64,000 nucleotides of DNA from Stomorhina lunata (lineage: Eukaryota; Arthropoda; Insecta; Diptera; Rhiniidae), in assembly GCA_933228675.1 (NCBI GenBank), contig OW121743.1, positions 86,638,319-86,702,318 on the forward strand, read 5' to 3'. A model generated the notes under the pieces. That model worked only from the letters and a program-made list of their open reading frames with translations, had not been told where the DNA came from and made no database searches. The number at the start of each line of letters is the position of its first letter. Within the stretch, counting starts at the first letter, position 1. The translations under genes and the position numbers were made by a program. Positions 36,181 through 48,140 of this stretch are shown in pieces.

Positions 36181-37680
36181 ATACCAATTATTATTTTGTT
36201 TAAAAAAAGTAACACCCTTATATAAATTTATTTTACACGTTTGTTGTACTTTAGTTGCAATTGCGATTGTAGTAATATAATGTTAAGTTTATGTCTTTGA
36301 TAGAACAATGAACATTCCTTTTGTGTTGCAACAACTACAAAATGATGTATCAAAAATAATATAAAATCTTGACATTTAACATTTCTTTGCCTCTAATACA
36401 TTTGTTTCTTTTATGGAAAGCAATAATTCTTTTATCACTTGATAACCTTGTATTATATTTCTTTAGATTTTATAGTTAAAATGGATTTTAATTTTTGATA
36501 GACAAGCTTTGATTAAAAATAGAAAAATCTTTTATCTTACCAGGAGATCGTTGTAAAAAATCTTAACTGTAAGATTGGAAGGTGTTGTACAAGACTAAGT
36601 ACACGCAGTTTTATAAGTAGCCTTTTAATCTTCCCGCTTTAACATCACTTTAAGTTCTGATAATTATTTTAGATTTATTTTTGTGATCGCCTTTCTTATC
36701 TTTAAGATCATATTCACATTAGGAAAACATTTGATATTGATTTAAGATAAAAGGCGTTTTAAAAAGCTAATAAAAGACACATGCTCCCAAAGAGCTCTGC
36801 AATATCTTAGAATACAAATTACTCTTCAGGAAGGACTAAATTCTTAATATAAGATATATTCAGTCAGCTCCTCACTTTCTTTAGTTTATAAAATAATCAA
36901 GAATAATATAAAAATAAATACCAAGAAGAACAATGTTAATAGGTTAAAATTTTTTCCTTTCATCATAAAAATATCAAATAGTCTAGAAAACTATAACAAA
37001 AGTTACCAAAAGAACAAAAAGTCAAACACAAAAGCAGACGAAAAACATTCCTCAATGTTGGTAAATATTTCGTAGGATTCATTAAAAGCAAATGGAAGAA
37101 AAGAAAAGGAAACATAAAGCCACATTGGCGCATCCTTTTTTTCACGCAAACAATGAACCAACACAAACAAAAGAGTAAAAACCTCGCACCCAATTATTTT
37201 CTTTTCATATTTCGCTGGCAATACCATAAAATTTAACTGAATATGAAGAAAAAAGAAACCAAAATGGTCATAATAAAAACCACAAACATTCGACCACACA
37301 CACAAATATTCTGATAAAACTGAAACTCTTTGTATGAATCTTTCGAAACGTTAACATTTAACGGCAACTGAAAAGAAAGTGAAAATAAAAATTTCTTTGT
37401 ATTTGGTCAAAAAACGCAACAAAATCTTACTACATATTTTTCCTTTCAGTTTTCTTGATGTTTTCTATTTTTATTTAATTAACTTTGTTTTATATTTTTG
37501 AAGGTTTGTTTTTAAATTGACTTATTTAGTCCTCAAAGTTGACTGACCGTTGACTGAATGAAAACTCCTCAAAAGTAGTGTGGCCCAAATAATAATTTCT
37601 TGAGGTAAATAAAGTTTGCTGATATTCACTTAATATCAAAGGAGTATAAGGTTTGAAAAATTCTTACTATTTTTCAAATG
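36181..37680. other. AT-rich noncoding stretch
   Basis: No array and no recognised element. Two overlapping minus-strand open frames at 36963-37305 are rich in F, L and C and show no family features; I do not call them genes. Confidence 0.55.
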
Positions 37681-38900
37681 AAAAAAATTTTACATTAAAA
37701 ATCTTTCAACAGAAAAATTTTTATAATGAACATTTTTCTACAGAAAAAATTTTATGATGCACATTTTTCTATAGAAAAAATTTTATAATTTTTATGAACA
37801 TTTTTTTATACAAAATTTTTTTTTTGTATAAATTTGTCTATAGAAAAATTGTTATAATGAAAATTTTCTATAGAAAAAAATTTAATTTTTCTATAGAAAA
37901 AAATTTTATAATAAAAATTTTTTGATAGAAAAATCTTGTGTAATGAAAATTCTAATATAGAAAAATTTTTATAATGAAAATTTTTCTAAAGAAAAAGTTT
38001 TAGATAGAAATTTTTTCTATAAATAATATTTTGTAATGAAAATCTTTCTATAGAAAAATTTTTATAAAGAAAATTCTTCTATGGAAAAATTTTTATAATG
38101 AAAATTTTTGTATGTTAAAATTTTATAATGAAAATATTTCTTTAAAAGAAAAATATAGAAAATATAGAAAAATTTTGCATAATGAAAATTTTTCTATATA
38201 ATAATTTTTACGATAAATTTTTTTATAGAAAAATTTTTATAATGAAAATTTAAAAAAAAAAAATTTTATAAAAATAAAATAAATTTTTAAATAATAAATT
38301 TTATAATGACAATTTTTCTATAGAAAAATTTTTATAATGACAATTTTTCTATAGAAAAATTTTTATAATGAAAATTTTTCTATAGAAAAATTTTGTATAA
38401 TGAAAATTTGTCTATAGAAAAATTTTTATATTGAAAACTTTTCTCTAGAAAAATTTTTATAATGAAAATTTTTCTACAGAAAAATTTTGTATAATGAAAA
38501 TTTTTCTATAAAAAAATTTTGCATAATGAAAGTTTTTCTATAGAAAAATTTTGTATAATGAAAATTTTTCTATAGAAAAATTTTGTATAATGAAATATTT
38601 TCTTTAGAAAAATTTTGCATAATGAAAATTTTTCTATACAAAAATTTTGTATAATGAAAATTTTTCTATAGAAAAATTTTGTATAATGAAAATTTTTCTA
38701 TAGAAAAATTTTGTATAATGAAAATTTTTCTATAGAAAAATTTTGTATAATGAAAATTTTTCTATAGAAAAATTTTGTAGAATGAAAATTTTTCTATAGA
38801 AAAATTTTGTATAATGAAAATTTTTCTATAGAAAAATTTTGTATAATGAAAATTTTTCAAAATTTTTCTATAGAAATATTGTGTATAATGAAAATTTTTA
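37681..38900. repeat. 32-bp palindromic satellite, TATAATG linker, forward arm
   Basis: Units of 32 bp where regular (38330-38870): core TTTTTCTATAGAAAAA joined by TTTTGTATAATGAAAA. The left half is diverged with ATTTTTATAATG variants. The next block carries the same linker in reverse complement. Confidence 0.93.
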
Positions 38901-39950
38901 TAATAAAAAATTTTTTTTATATAGAAAAAATTTTTAAATAAAAATAATAAAAACAATTATATAAAATTTTCCTGTAGAAAAATTTTCATTATAAAAACTT
39001 TTCGTTATAAGATTTTTCTATAGAAAAATTTTCTATAAAAAAATTTTCATTATAAAAACTTTTCATTATAAGATTTTTGTATAGAAAAATTTTCATTATA
39101 AAAATTTTTCTATATAAAAATTTTCATTATAAAAATATTGTTATAGAAAAATTATCATTTTAAAAGTTTTTCTGTAGAAAAATTTTCATTATAAAAATTT
39201 TTCTGTAGAAAAATTTTCATTATAAAAATTTTTCTGTAGAAAAGTTTTCATTTTTTAAATTTTTCCATAGAAAAATTTTGATTATAAAAATTTTTCATTA
39301 TAAAAATTTTCTATAGAAAAATTTTCATTATAAAAATTTTTCATAATAAAAATTTTTCTACAAAAAAATTTTGATTATAAAAATTTTTCTATAGAAAAAT
39401 TATAATTATAAAAATTTTTCAATTATAAAAATTTTTCATTATAAAAATTTTCTATAGCAAAGTTTTCGTTATAAAATTTTTTTATAATAAAATTTTTTCT
39501 ATAAAAAGATTTTTTCTATAAAAAGATTTTTATTAAAAAATTTTTTCTATAGAAAAATTAAAATTATAAAATTTTTTCTGTAGAAAAATTTTCATTATAC
39601 AAATGTTTATGTAGAAAAATTTCCATTTTAAAATTTTTTCTATAGAACAATTTTCATTATAAAAATGTTTCTATTATAAAAATTTTTCATTATAAAAATT
39701 TTTCTATAGAAAAATTTTCATTATAAACAGTTTTTGTTTTAAAAATTTTTCTATAGAAAATTTTCGTTATAAAAATTTTTCTGTAAAAAATTTTCTTTCT
39801 AAAAATTTTTCTATAGTAAAATTTTCATTTTTTAAAATTAGAAAAATTTTTATTATAAAAATTTTCCTATAGAAAAATTATAATCATAAAAAAATTTTTC
39901 TGTAGAAAAATTTTCATTATAAAAATTTTTCTATACAAAAATATATATTA
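38901..39950. repeat. Palindromic satellite, CATTATA linker, inverted arm
   Basis: The linker reads TTTTCATTATAAAAA, the reverse complement of that at 37681-38900, with CTATAG and CTGTAG cores. The turnover lies between about 38890 and 38990. Units are more diverged than in the forward arm, and some are reduced to ATTATAAAAATTTTTC. Confidence 0.9.
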
Positions 39951-41020
39951 TGAATAACTAGTATTATTGTATTAACTGCTTTTATTGTTTTCTTTAGTAT
40001 TCCTCTTGATATTTATTATCATTTTTCTTAGTTCCTTCTTAATCCAATTATACTTTATATTGTTTCGTTAAGTTCCAATAAATGACAGGAGAACAAAGGA
40101 AAAACATTGGTAAAATTAATTATCCACACTAATTGTCATTACGAATGATTATGGTTTTTGACAAAGATGAGCTGATAAAGAAATTATTTGACATAAACAT
40201 GACAAAAGAAGAGATAACATAAAGTGAGAATAAAAACAAATTACCCACAAATATAGGCAACAGTTTTGGAAGATTCTGGATGAAAGGACACAATTAGGTA
40301 CTTGACTTTTCGAGGATTTCATTGCAAAGGTAAAATTTTTTGTATTTGGACATAGAATATACTAATTTTAGTTTATTTCATTACAGATATGACGAAATAA
40401 ATTCTGGTTCAGAAAATCTATTGTTGGTAATAATACCTAAGTACAAAAAGAAACTTGTACACTGAGGCAAAAAAAGCCGTAAAAAATGTTATGTTCTTAA
40501 TTGAATAAACTGAGATGCTGTTACTTCCTTGTAATAAAAAATATACTTTTGTTTGTAATTATCCCACTTAAGAAATTGTTCTTTCTTGTTTACTTAACAA
40601 AGAATTACATAATGTTTTTTTTTTATTAAAAATTTTGATTTTCCTTATTTTGTTGTTTAATTTTCGTCGCCTTCATGTTGTTTTTAACTTATCGAATATT
40701 CATACATAAATAAATTTCACAGTATGCGGCTGAGATTAACAACACATCTAAGCTCATTTTAAATTAATGAAATATAACTTCCTACACAATTGCGTTGAAT
40801 TTTACATGAAGACATTGTAAGATTTAAGACATTGTAAGAGTGAGAGTGGAGGCACTAAGACACTACAATAATAATTTTAAATAAAGATTAATGTCATTTT
40901 ACAATGTTATAAGGCGAAAATTGGAGAAGGTTGTCAAGTTTGGTGAAAGCTAATATATCAACTTTTTTGTGCTTTAATCGAAGATAGCTGAAAAAAGAAA
41001 AATGATTTGAAATTATTTAG
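39951..41020. other. AT-rich noncoding stretch
   Basis: No recognised element. Confidence 0.55.
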
Positions 41021-43735
41021 GTTGTAGGAAATTTCCTATAAATAGCAAATTTTTGAAAAATTTTCTATAAAAAAAGGAAATTTTTGAAAAATTTCCTATA
41101 AAAATAGGAAATTTTTTAAATTATTCCTCTAAAAATAGAAAATTTTTAAAAGATTTTCTCCAAAAATAGGAAATTTTTAAAAAACTTTCTATAAAAACAG
41201 AAAATTTTTAATAAATTTCCTATAAAAATTGAAAATTTTTAAAAAATTTCCTATAAAAAACGCAAATTTTTGAAAAATTTCCTATAAAAATTGAAAATTT
41301 TTGAAAAATTTCCTATAAAAAATTAAATTTTTGAAAAGTTTCCTTCAAAAATCGGAAATTTCTGAAAAATTTCCTATAAAAATATGAAATTTTTAAAAAA
41401 TTTCGTATAAAATTAAGAAATTTTTGATAAACTTCGTATAAAAAAATAGGAAATTTTTTAAAATTTTCGTATAAAAATAGGTATTTTTTGAAAAATTTCG
41501 TGAAAATAGAAAATTTTTGAAAAATTTCCTATAAAACTTGGAAATTTTTGAAAAATTTCCTATACAAATAGGAAATTTTTGAAAAATTTCCTATACAAAT
41601 AGGAAATTTTTGAAAAATTTCCTATAAAAATAGGAAATTTTTGAAAAATTTCCTATAAAAATAGGAAATTTTTGAAAAATTTCCTATAAAAATAGGAAAT
41701 TTTTGAAAAATTTCCTATCAAAATAGGAAATTTTTGAAAATTTTCCTATCAAAATAGGAAATTTTTGAAAAATTTCCTATAAAAATAGAAAATTTTTGAA
41801 AATTTTCCTATAAAAATAGGAAATTTTTGAAAATGTTCCTATAAAAATAGGAAATTTTTGAAAATTTTCCTATAAAAATAGGAAATTTTTGAAAAATTTC
41901 CTATCAAAATAGGAAATTTTTGAAAAATTTCCTATAAAAATAGGAAATTTTTGAAAAATTTCCTATAAAAAAAAAGGAAATTTTTGAAAAATTTCCTATA
42001 AAAATAGGAAATTTTTGAAAAATTTCGTTTAAAAATAGGAAATTTTTGAAAAATTTCCAATAAAAGTAGCAAATTTTTGAAAAATTTCCTATAAAAATAG
42101 GAAATTTTCCTATAAAAATAGGAAATTTTTGAAAAATTTCCTATAAAAATTGGAAATTTTTGAAAAAATTCCTACAAAAATACTACATTTTTGAAAAAAT
42201 TTTCTAAAAAAATACTAAAATTTTAAAAAATTTTCTAAAAAAATAGTAAATTTTAAAAAAAATTTTCTAAGTAAAAAGTAAATTTTTAAAAAACTTTCTA
42301 AAAAAAAAAGTAAATTTTAAAAAAATTTCCTATAAAAATAGCAAATTTTTGAAAAATTTCCTTAAAAATAGCAAATTTTTGAAAAATTTCCTACAAAAAT
42401 AGAAAATTTTTGAAAAATTTCCTGTAAAAAGAGTAAATTTTTGAAAATTTTCCTATAAAAATATTAAATTTTTGCAAAATTTTTAATAAAAATAGGAAAC
42501 TTTTGAAAAATTTCCCATAAAAATAGTAAATAAAAATTCCTACAAAAATAGTAAATTTTTGAAAAAATTTTCTAAAAAAATACTAAAATTTTAAAAAATT
42601 TTCTAAAAAAATAGTAAATTTTTAAAAAAAAATTCTAAGTAAAAAGTAAATTTTTAAAAAACTTTCTAAAAAAATAGTAATTTTTAAAAAAATTTCCTAT
42701 AAAAATAGCAAATTTTTGAAAAATTTGCTATAAAAAAAGAAAATTTTTGAAAAATTTCCTTAAAAAAGGCAAATTTCTGAAAAATTTCCTACAAAAATAG
42801 AAAATTTTTGAAAAATTTCCTATAAAAAGAATAAATTTTTGAAAAATTTCCTATAAAAATATTAAATTTTTGCAAAATTTCTAATAAAAATTGGAAATTT
42901 TTGAAAAATTTCCCATAAAAATAGTAATTTTTTGAAAAAACTCCTATAAAAATATAAAATTTTTGAAAGTTTTACTATGAATAAGTAAATTTTTGAAAAA
43001 ATTTTCTAAAAAAATACTAAAATTTTAAAAAATTATCTAAAAAAATAGTAAATTTTTAAAAAAATTTTCTAAGTAAAAAGTAAATTTTTAAAAAACTTTC
43101 TAAAAAAATAGTAAATTTTAAAAAAAATTTCCTATAAAAATAGCAAATTTTTGAAAAATTTGCTATAAAAAAAGAAAATTTTTGAAAAATTTCCTTAAAA
43201 AAAGCAAATTTTTGAAAAATTTCCTACAAAAATAGAAAGTTTTTGAAAAATTTCCTATAAAAAGAATAAATTTTTGAAAAATTTCCTATAAAAATATTAA
43301 ATTTTTGCAAAATTTCTAATAAAAATTGGAAATTTTTGAAAAATTTCCTATAAAAATAGTAAATTGTTTTAAAGTTATCTATAAAAGTAGTAAATTTTTG
43401 AAAAATTTCCTAAAAAAATAGTAAATTTTTGAAAAAATTCCTATAAAAATAGTAAATATTTAAAAAATTTCTTATAAAAATAGTAAATTTTTAAAAAATT
43501 TCCCATAAAAATAGTAAATTTTTGGAAATTTCCTATAAAAATAATCAGTTTTTTAAAAAATTTCGATAAAGATACTAAATTTTTAAGAAATTTGCTATAA
43601 AAATAGTAAATTTTTGTAGTAAAATTTTTGAAAAAGTTGCTATAAAAATTACAAATATTTAAAAATTTCCTATAAGAATAATAATTTTTTGAAAAATTTC
43701 ATATAAAAATAGTAAATTTGTGAAATTTTGTTTGA
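41021..43735. repeat. 31-bp hairpin satellite, G-centred, with higher-order repeats
   Basis: Unit contains AGGAAATTTTT, central G, AAAAATTTCCT and then ATAAAAAT. It is the inverse orientation of 24161-25440. The uniform part is at about 41520-42170. From 42170 to 43350 a block of distinctive variant units recurs three times. The right edge decays by 43735. On the plus strand each regular unit contains TATAAAAA. Confidence 0.95.
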
Positions 43736-45740
43736 GTTCATTGGCCTGACATGCAGTCAGTTAAATTGTAGAATTAAATTTGTTTAATATCAAAATACAC
43801 AACCTCAACAATGTTTCATTATTCTTTGGTTGACCAAGTTCGACTAGTTATATTTTATGCAAATGAACACATAAATAAATTATAAAGAACAATAACAATA
43901 AATTGTGACATGAAATAAAAATGAAATTTGTTAGCCTTAAGCGTCAGAGAAAAAGACATTAAAATAAAAAATATAAAAATGTTTATTATATTATATAAGT
44001 TATTTGAGATAACTTATTTGAATCATATTATATAGGAGTACAGGTATTTAGAAGAAATGATATGAAAACATTTATTTTTTCTTACATTTTACACCTATAT
44101 TTTATTAAAAACTTTTGTTTGCTAAAACTTTAATAAACATGTAAATTTAACATGAATTCGTATATAGAACTAAAGCATACCTTTAGGCGTATACTTTATT
44201 TCTGTTTTATTACTATAAATCATACGCACCGTATTTTAGTAGAACATAAATTTTCTGTGATACAAAGTAATCCAATGGAATTTGTACAATAACTCATTTA
44301 GTTTTTTTCTATATTTACATATTTAATATAGGATATTTGAAATATAAGGGATCTTGAACGATTGCACTAACAGTCACAACTTTTTTGAATGTCTCGCGTT
44401 AAGAAGTTTGTGATATAATCTTCCACCAGAAGTCATTTCGCTCAACTTTGAAGTATGAAATCTTCCTTCCCCTTCCTTTTTAAGTTCATTGTAACTCAAT
44501 CGCTAAGTAGGGGTCATCGCCTGCTAAACGTGTTTTTTATTTCACTTTAGTAGACCAGATTTACACTGCAGTGTAAATCTCTTTGGGTATGCTTTAAATT
44601 AAACAATTTTGGCATAATATTATTAGCAAATATTTTTTAAGTACACAGTTTTCGGGAAAAAACTATGCAAACATAAAGTTTACTATACTTGTTACTTGAG
44701 CTAATTATTTCATTTTGAAAATGCGTTTTTAGCAACAAAATGAAAGCAAAAAAATTTTAATATAATTACAAAACATAGAAAAACAGAAACCAAAACAGTG
44801 AACCACAGTTTTAAATTAGCTAAAAATATAGTGCTATTCATTCAGAAAAAATATGTATATTACATCTAAAAATCATTTTTATTTTAAAAATTTTCAACAA
44901 CTTATTCTGTGTAATTTGGAAAAAAAAAACTGAGAAAAAGTTTCTGCTACATGTTTTAAAACTTTAAACATTTTTAGATTTTTGTAGGGAATTACATTAC
45001 ATGGCTTTTATCAGGCACGAATTCATTTATATGGATATTTATACATAAAAAATTTTAAGTTCTTTTATATTAAAGTTATATTTTCGAAAAGTGTTAGAAT
45101 GAAAACTGCAGTCATGAACAATTGAGATAAATTAATAGTGACATGAAACTTGTGTTAAAGCTTAAAATTAAAGCAGACATTAAGAGACAAAAAAATATGA
45201 TGAAAAAACAGCAGAGGCGGACAGTTCCAAAAACAGGCATGGTAAATCGAAAATTTTTAAATATGACAAAAATCCTTTTTTAAGTAAAATATTTTTGTAC
45301 TATTTTTAAACATTTTCCATTTACACGCTATTATCCATCCCTGACTCCTGTTTAATATCCATTTCACGCTTTTAGCTGCCACTTCTCAAATACTCTTCAA
45401 TTGCAATAAAATTGTGTGTGAAACAATGAAAAAAATGTTATAATACTTGCAGCACAATTTAATGTTCTGCACTTTTACTATAATATGTTCAATTGGCCTG
45501 GAACTGGAAAAATAGTTAAAATTTTGAAGTTACCTTTTATTGCCATTAAACAAGTGTAGTTCTATAACTGCAGTTGTTTAATTGCCAAATGGCATTAAGT
45601 GCATTAGGTTGTTGAAAATTGTTAGAAGCGTTTTTAAGCATTTAACGGAAATATAGGCAATTTAAAAATAAAGATTATATTTTAAACGCACATTTTAACT
45701 GTTTCAGTCATTAAAATTCTATTTGGGTTACAAAACTATT
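43736..45740. other. Unassigned sequence with a 24-bp perfect palindrome
   Basis: No gene or element recognised. A perfect palindrome lies at 44557-44580 (half-site AGATTTACACTG). Confidence 0.55.
44557..44580. repeat. 24-bp perfect palindrome
   Basis: AGATTTACACTG followed by its exact reverse complement, with CTGCAG at the centre. It lies in otherwise non-repetitive sequence. It could be a binding site for a dimer or an end-to-end remnant of terminal repeats. The half TTACACTGCAG recurs once near 49713. Confidence 0.8.
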
Positions 45741-48140
45741 GATTTTATCTATAAAAATTTTCTTATAAATTTTTAAATTTTAAAATTTTCCTATTAATGG
45801 TAAATATTTAAAAAACTTCCTATTAAAAGTAAATTTTTTAAAAATTTTCTTATAAAAGTAAAGTTTTTAAGAATTTCCTATAAATGGCTAATTTTTTAAA
45901 AACTCCTCTAAAAATTAAATTTTTGAAAAATTTCCCATAAAAAGTAAATTTTTGAAAAATTTCCCATAAAAAGTAAAATTTTTGAAAAATTTCCTATAAA
46001 AAGAAAATTTTTTAAATATTTCCTATAAAAAGTAAATTTTTGAAAAATTTCCTATAAAAAAAAAATTTTTGAAAAATTTCCTATAAAAAGTAAATTTTTG
46101 AAAAATTTCCTATAAAAATAGGAAATTTTTGAAAAATTTCCTATAAAAATAGGAAAATTTTTGAAAAATTTCCTATAAAAATATGAAAATTTTTGAAAAA
46201 TTTCCTATAAAAATAGGAAATTTTTGAAAAATTTCCTATAAAAATAGGAAATTTTTGAAAAATTTCCTATAAAAATAGGAAATTTTTGAAAAATTTCCTA
46301 TAAAAACATGAAATTTTTGAAAAATTTCCTATAAAAATAGGAAATTTTTGAAAATTTTCCTATAAAAATAGGAAATTTTTGAAAAATTTCCTATAAAAAT
46401 AGGAAATTTTTGAAAAATTTCCTATAAAAATAGGAAATTTTTGAAAAATTTCCTATAAAAATAGGAAATTTTTGAAAAATTTCCTATAAAAATAGGAAAT
46501 TTTTGAAAAATTTCCTATAAAAATAGGAAATTTTTGAAAAATTTCCTATAAAAATAGGAAATTTTTGAAAAATTTCCTATAAAAATAGGAAATTTTTGAA
46601 AAATTTCCTATAAAAATAGGAAATTTTTGAAAAATTTCCTATAATAATAGGAAATTTTTGAAAAATTTCCTATAAAAATAGTAAATTTTTGAAAAATTTC
46701 CTATAAAAATAGTAAATTTTTAAAAAATTTCCTATAAAAATAGGAAATTTTTGAAAAATTTCTTATAAAAATAGGAAATTTTTGAAAAATTTCCTATAAA
46801 AATAGGAAATTTTTGAAAAATTTCCTATAAAAATAGGAAATTTTTGAAAAATTTCCTATAAATATAGGAAATTTTTGAAAAATTTCCTATAAAAATAGGA
46901 AATTTTTGAAAAATTTCCTATAAAAATAGGAAATTTTTGAAAAATTTCCTATAAAAATAGGAAATTTTTGAAAAATTTCCTATAAAAATAGGAAATTTTT
47001 GAAAAATTTCCTATAAAAATAGGAAATTTTTGAAAAATTTCCTATAAAAATAGGAAATTTTTGAAAAATTTCCTATAAAAATAGGAAATTTTTGAAAAAT
47101 TTCCTATAAAAATAGGAAATTTTTGAAAAATTTCCTATAAAAATAGGAAATTTTTGAAAAATTTCCTATAAAAATAGGAAATTTTTGAAAAATTTCCTAT
47201 AAAAATAGGAAATTTTTGAAAAATTTCCTATAAAAATAGGAAATTTTTGAAAAATTTCCTATAAAAATAGGAAATTTTTGAAAAATTTCCTATAAAAATA
47301 GGAAATTTTTGAAAAATTTCCTATAAAAATAGGAAATTTTTGAAAAATTTCCTATAAAAATGGGAAATTTTTGAAAAATTTCCTATAAAAATAGGAAATT
47401 TTTGAAAAATTTCCTATAAAAATAGGAAATTTTTGAAAAATTTCCTATAAAAATAGGAAATTTTTGAAAAATTTCCTATTATAATAGGAAATTTTTGAAA
47501 AATTTCCTATAATAATAGGAAATTTTTCAAAAATTTCCTATAAAAATAGTAAATTTTTGAAAAATTTCCTATAAAAAGCAAATTTTTCAAAAATTTCCAA
47601 TCAAAAGTAAATTTTTTAAAAATTTCCTATTAAAAGTTTTTGAAAAATTTCCTATAAAAAGCAAATTTTTGAAAAATTTCCTATAAAAAGTAAATTTTTG
47701 AAAAATTTCCTATAAAAAGTAAATTTTTGAAAAATTTGCTATAAAATTTTTTTTTTTTTTAATTTCTATAAAAAAATTTTTTTGAAAAATTTCCTTAAAA
47801 AATTTTTTTGTAAAATTTCCATAAAAATTAAATTTTTAAAAAATTTCCTATAAAAGGAAATTTTTAAAAAATTTCCTATAAAAGGAAATTTTTAAAAAAT
47901 TTCCTATAAAAATAGTAAGTTCTTGAAAAATTTCCTATAAAAAGTAAATTTTTGAAAAATTTCCTATAAAAAATAAATTTTTGAAAAATTTCCTAAAAAA
48001 GTAAATTTTTTAAAAATTTCATATAAAAGTTAAATTTGTGAAAAATTTTCCTATGAAAAGTAAATTTTTGATAAATTTTCTATAAAAAGTAAATTTTTGA
48101 AAATTTTTCTATAAATAGTAAATTTTTTTAAAAAATTGAC
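45741..48140. repeat. 31-bp hairpin satellite, G-centred, second array
   Basis: Same unit and orientation as 41021-43735. Roughly 45 nearly uniform units lie at about 46100-47520. Shorter AAAAGTAAATTTTTG variants, without the AGG half, dominate both edges. Two C-centred units occur near 47525-47600. Confidence 0.97.

Noticed and set aside
36963..37305. Two overlapping minus-strand frames with hydrophobic residues
   Set aside because: Hydrophobicity follows from T-rich codons. There is no family motif, start context or partner exon.
41520..42000. CArG- or MEF2-like site reading of CCTATAAAAATAGG
   Set aside because: The A/T core is 10 bases between CC and GG, too long for CC(A/T)6GG and out of register for the MEF2 consensus.
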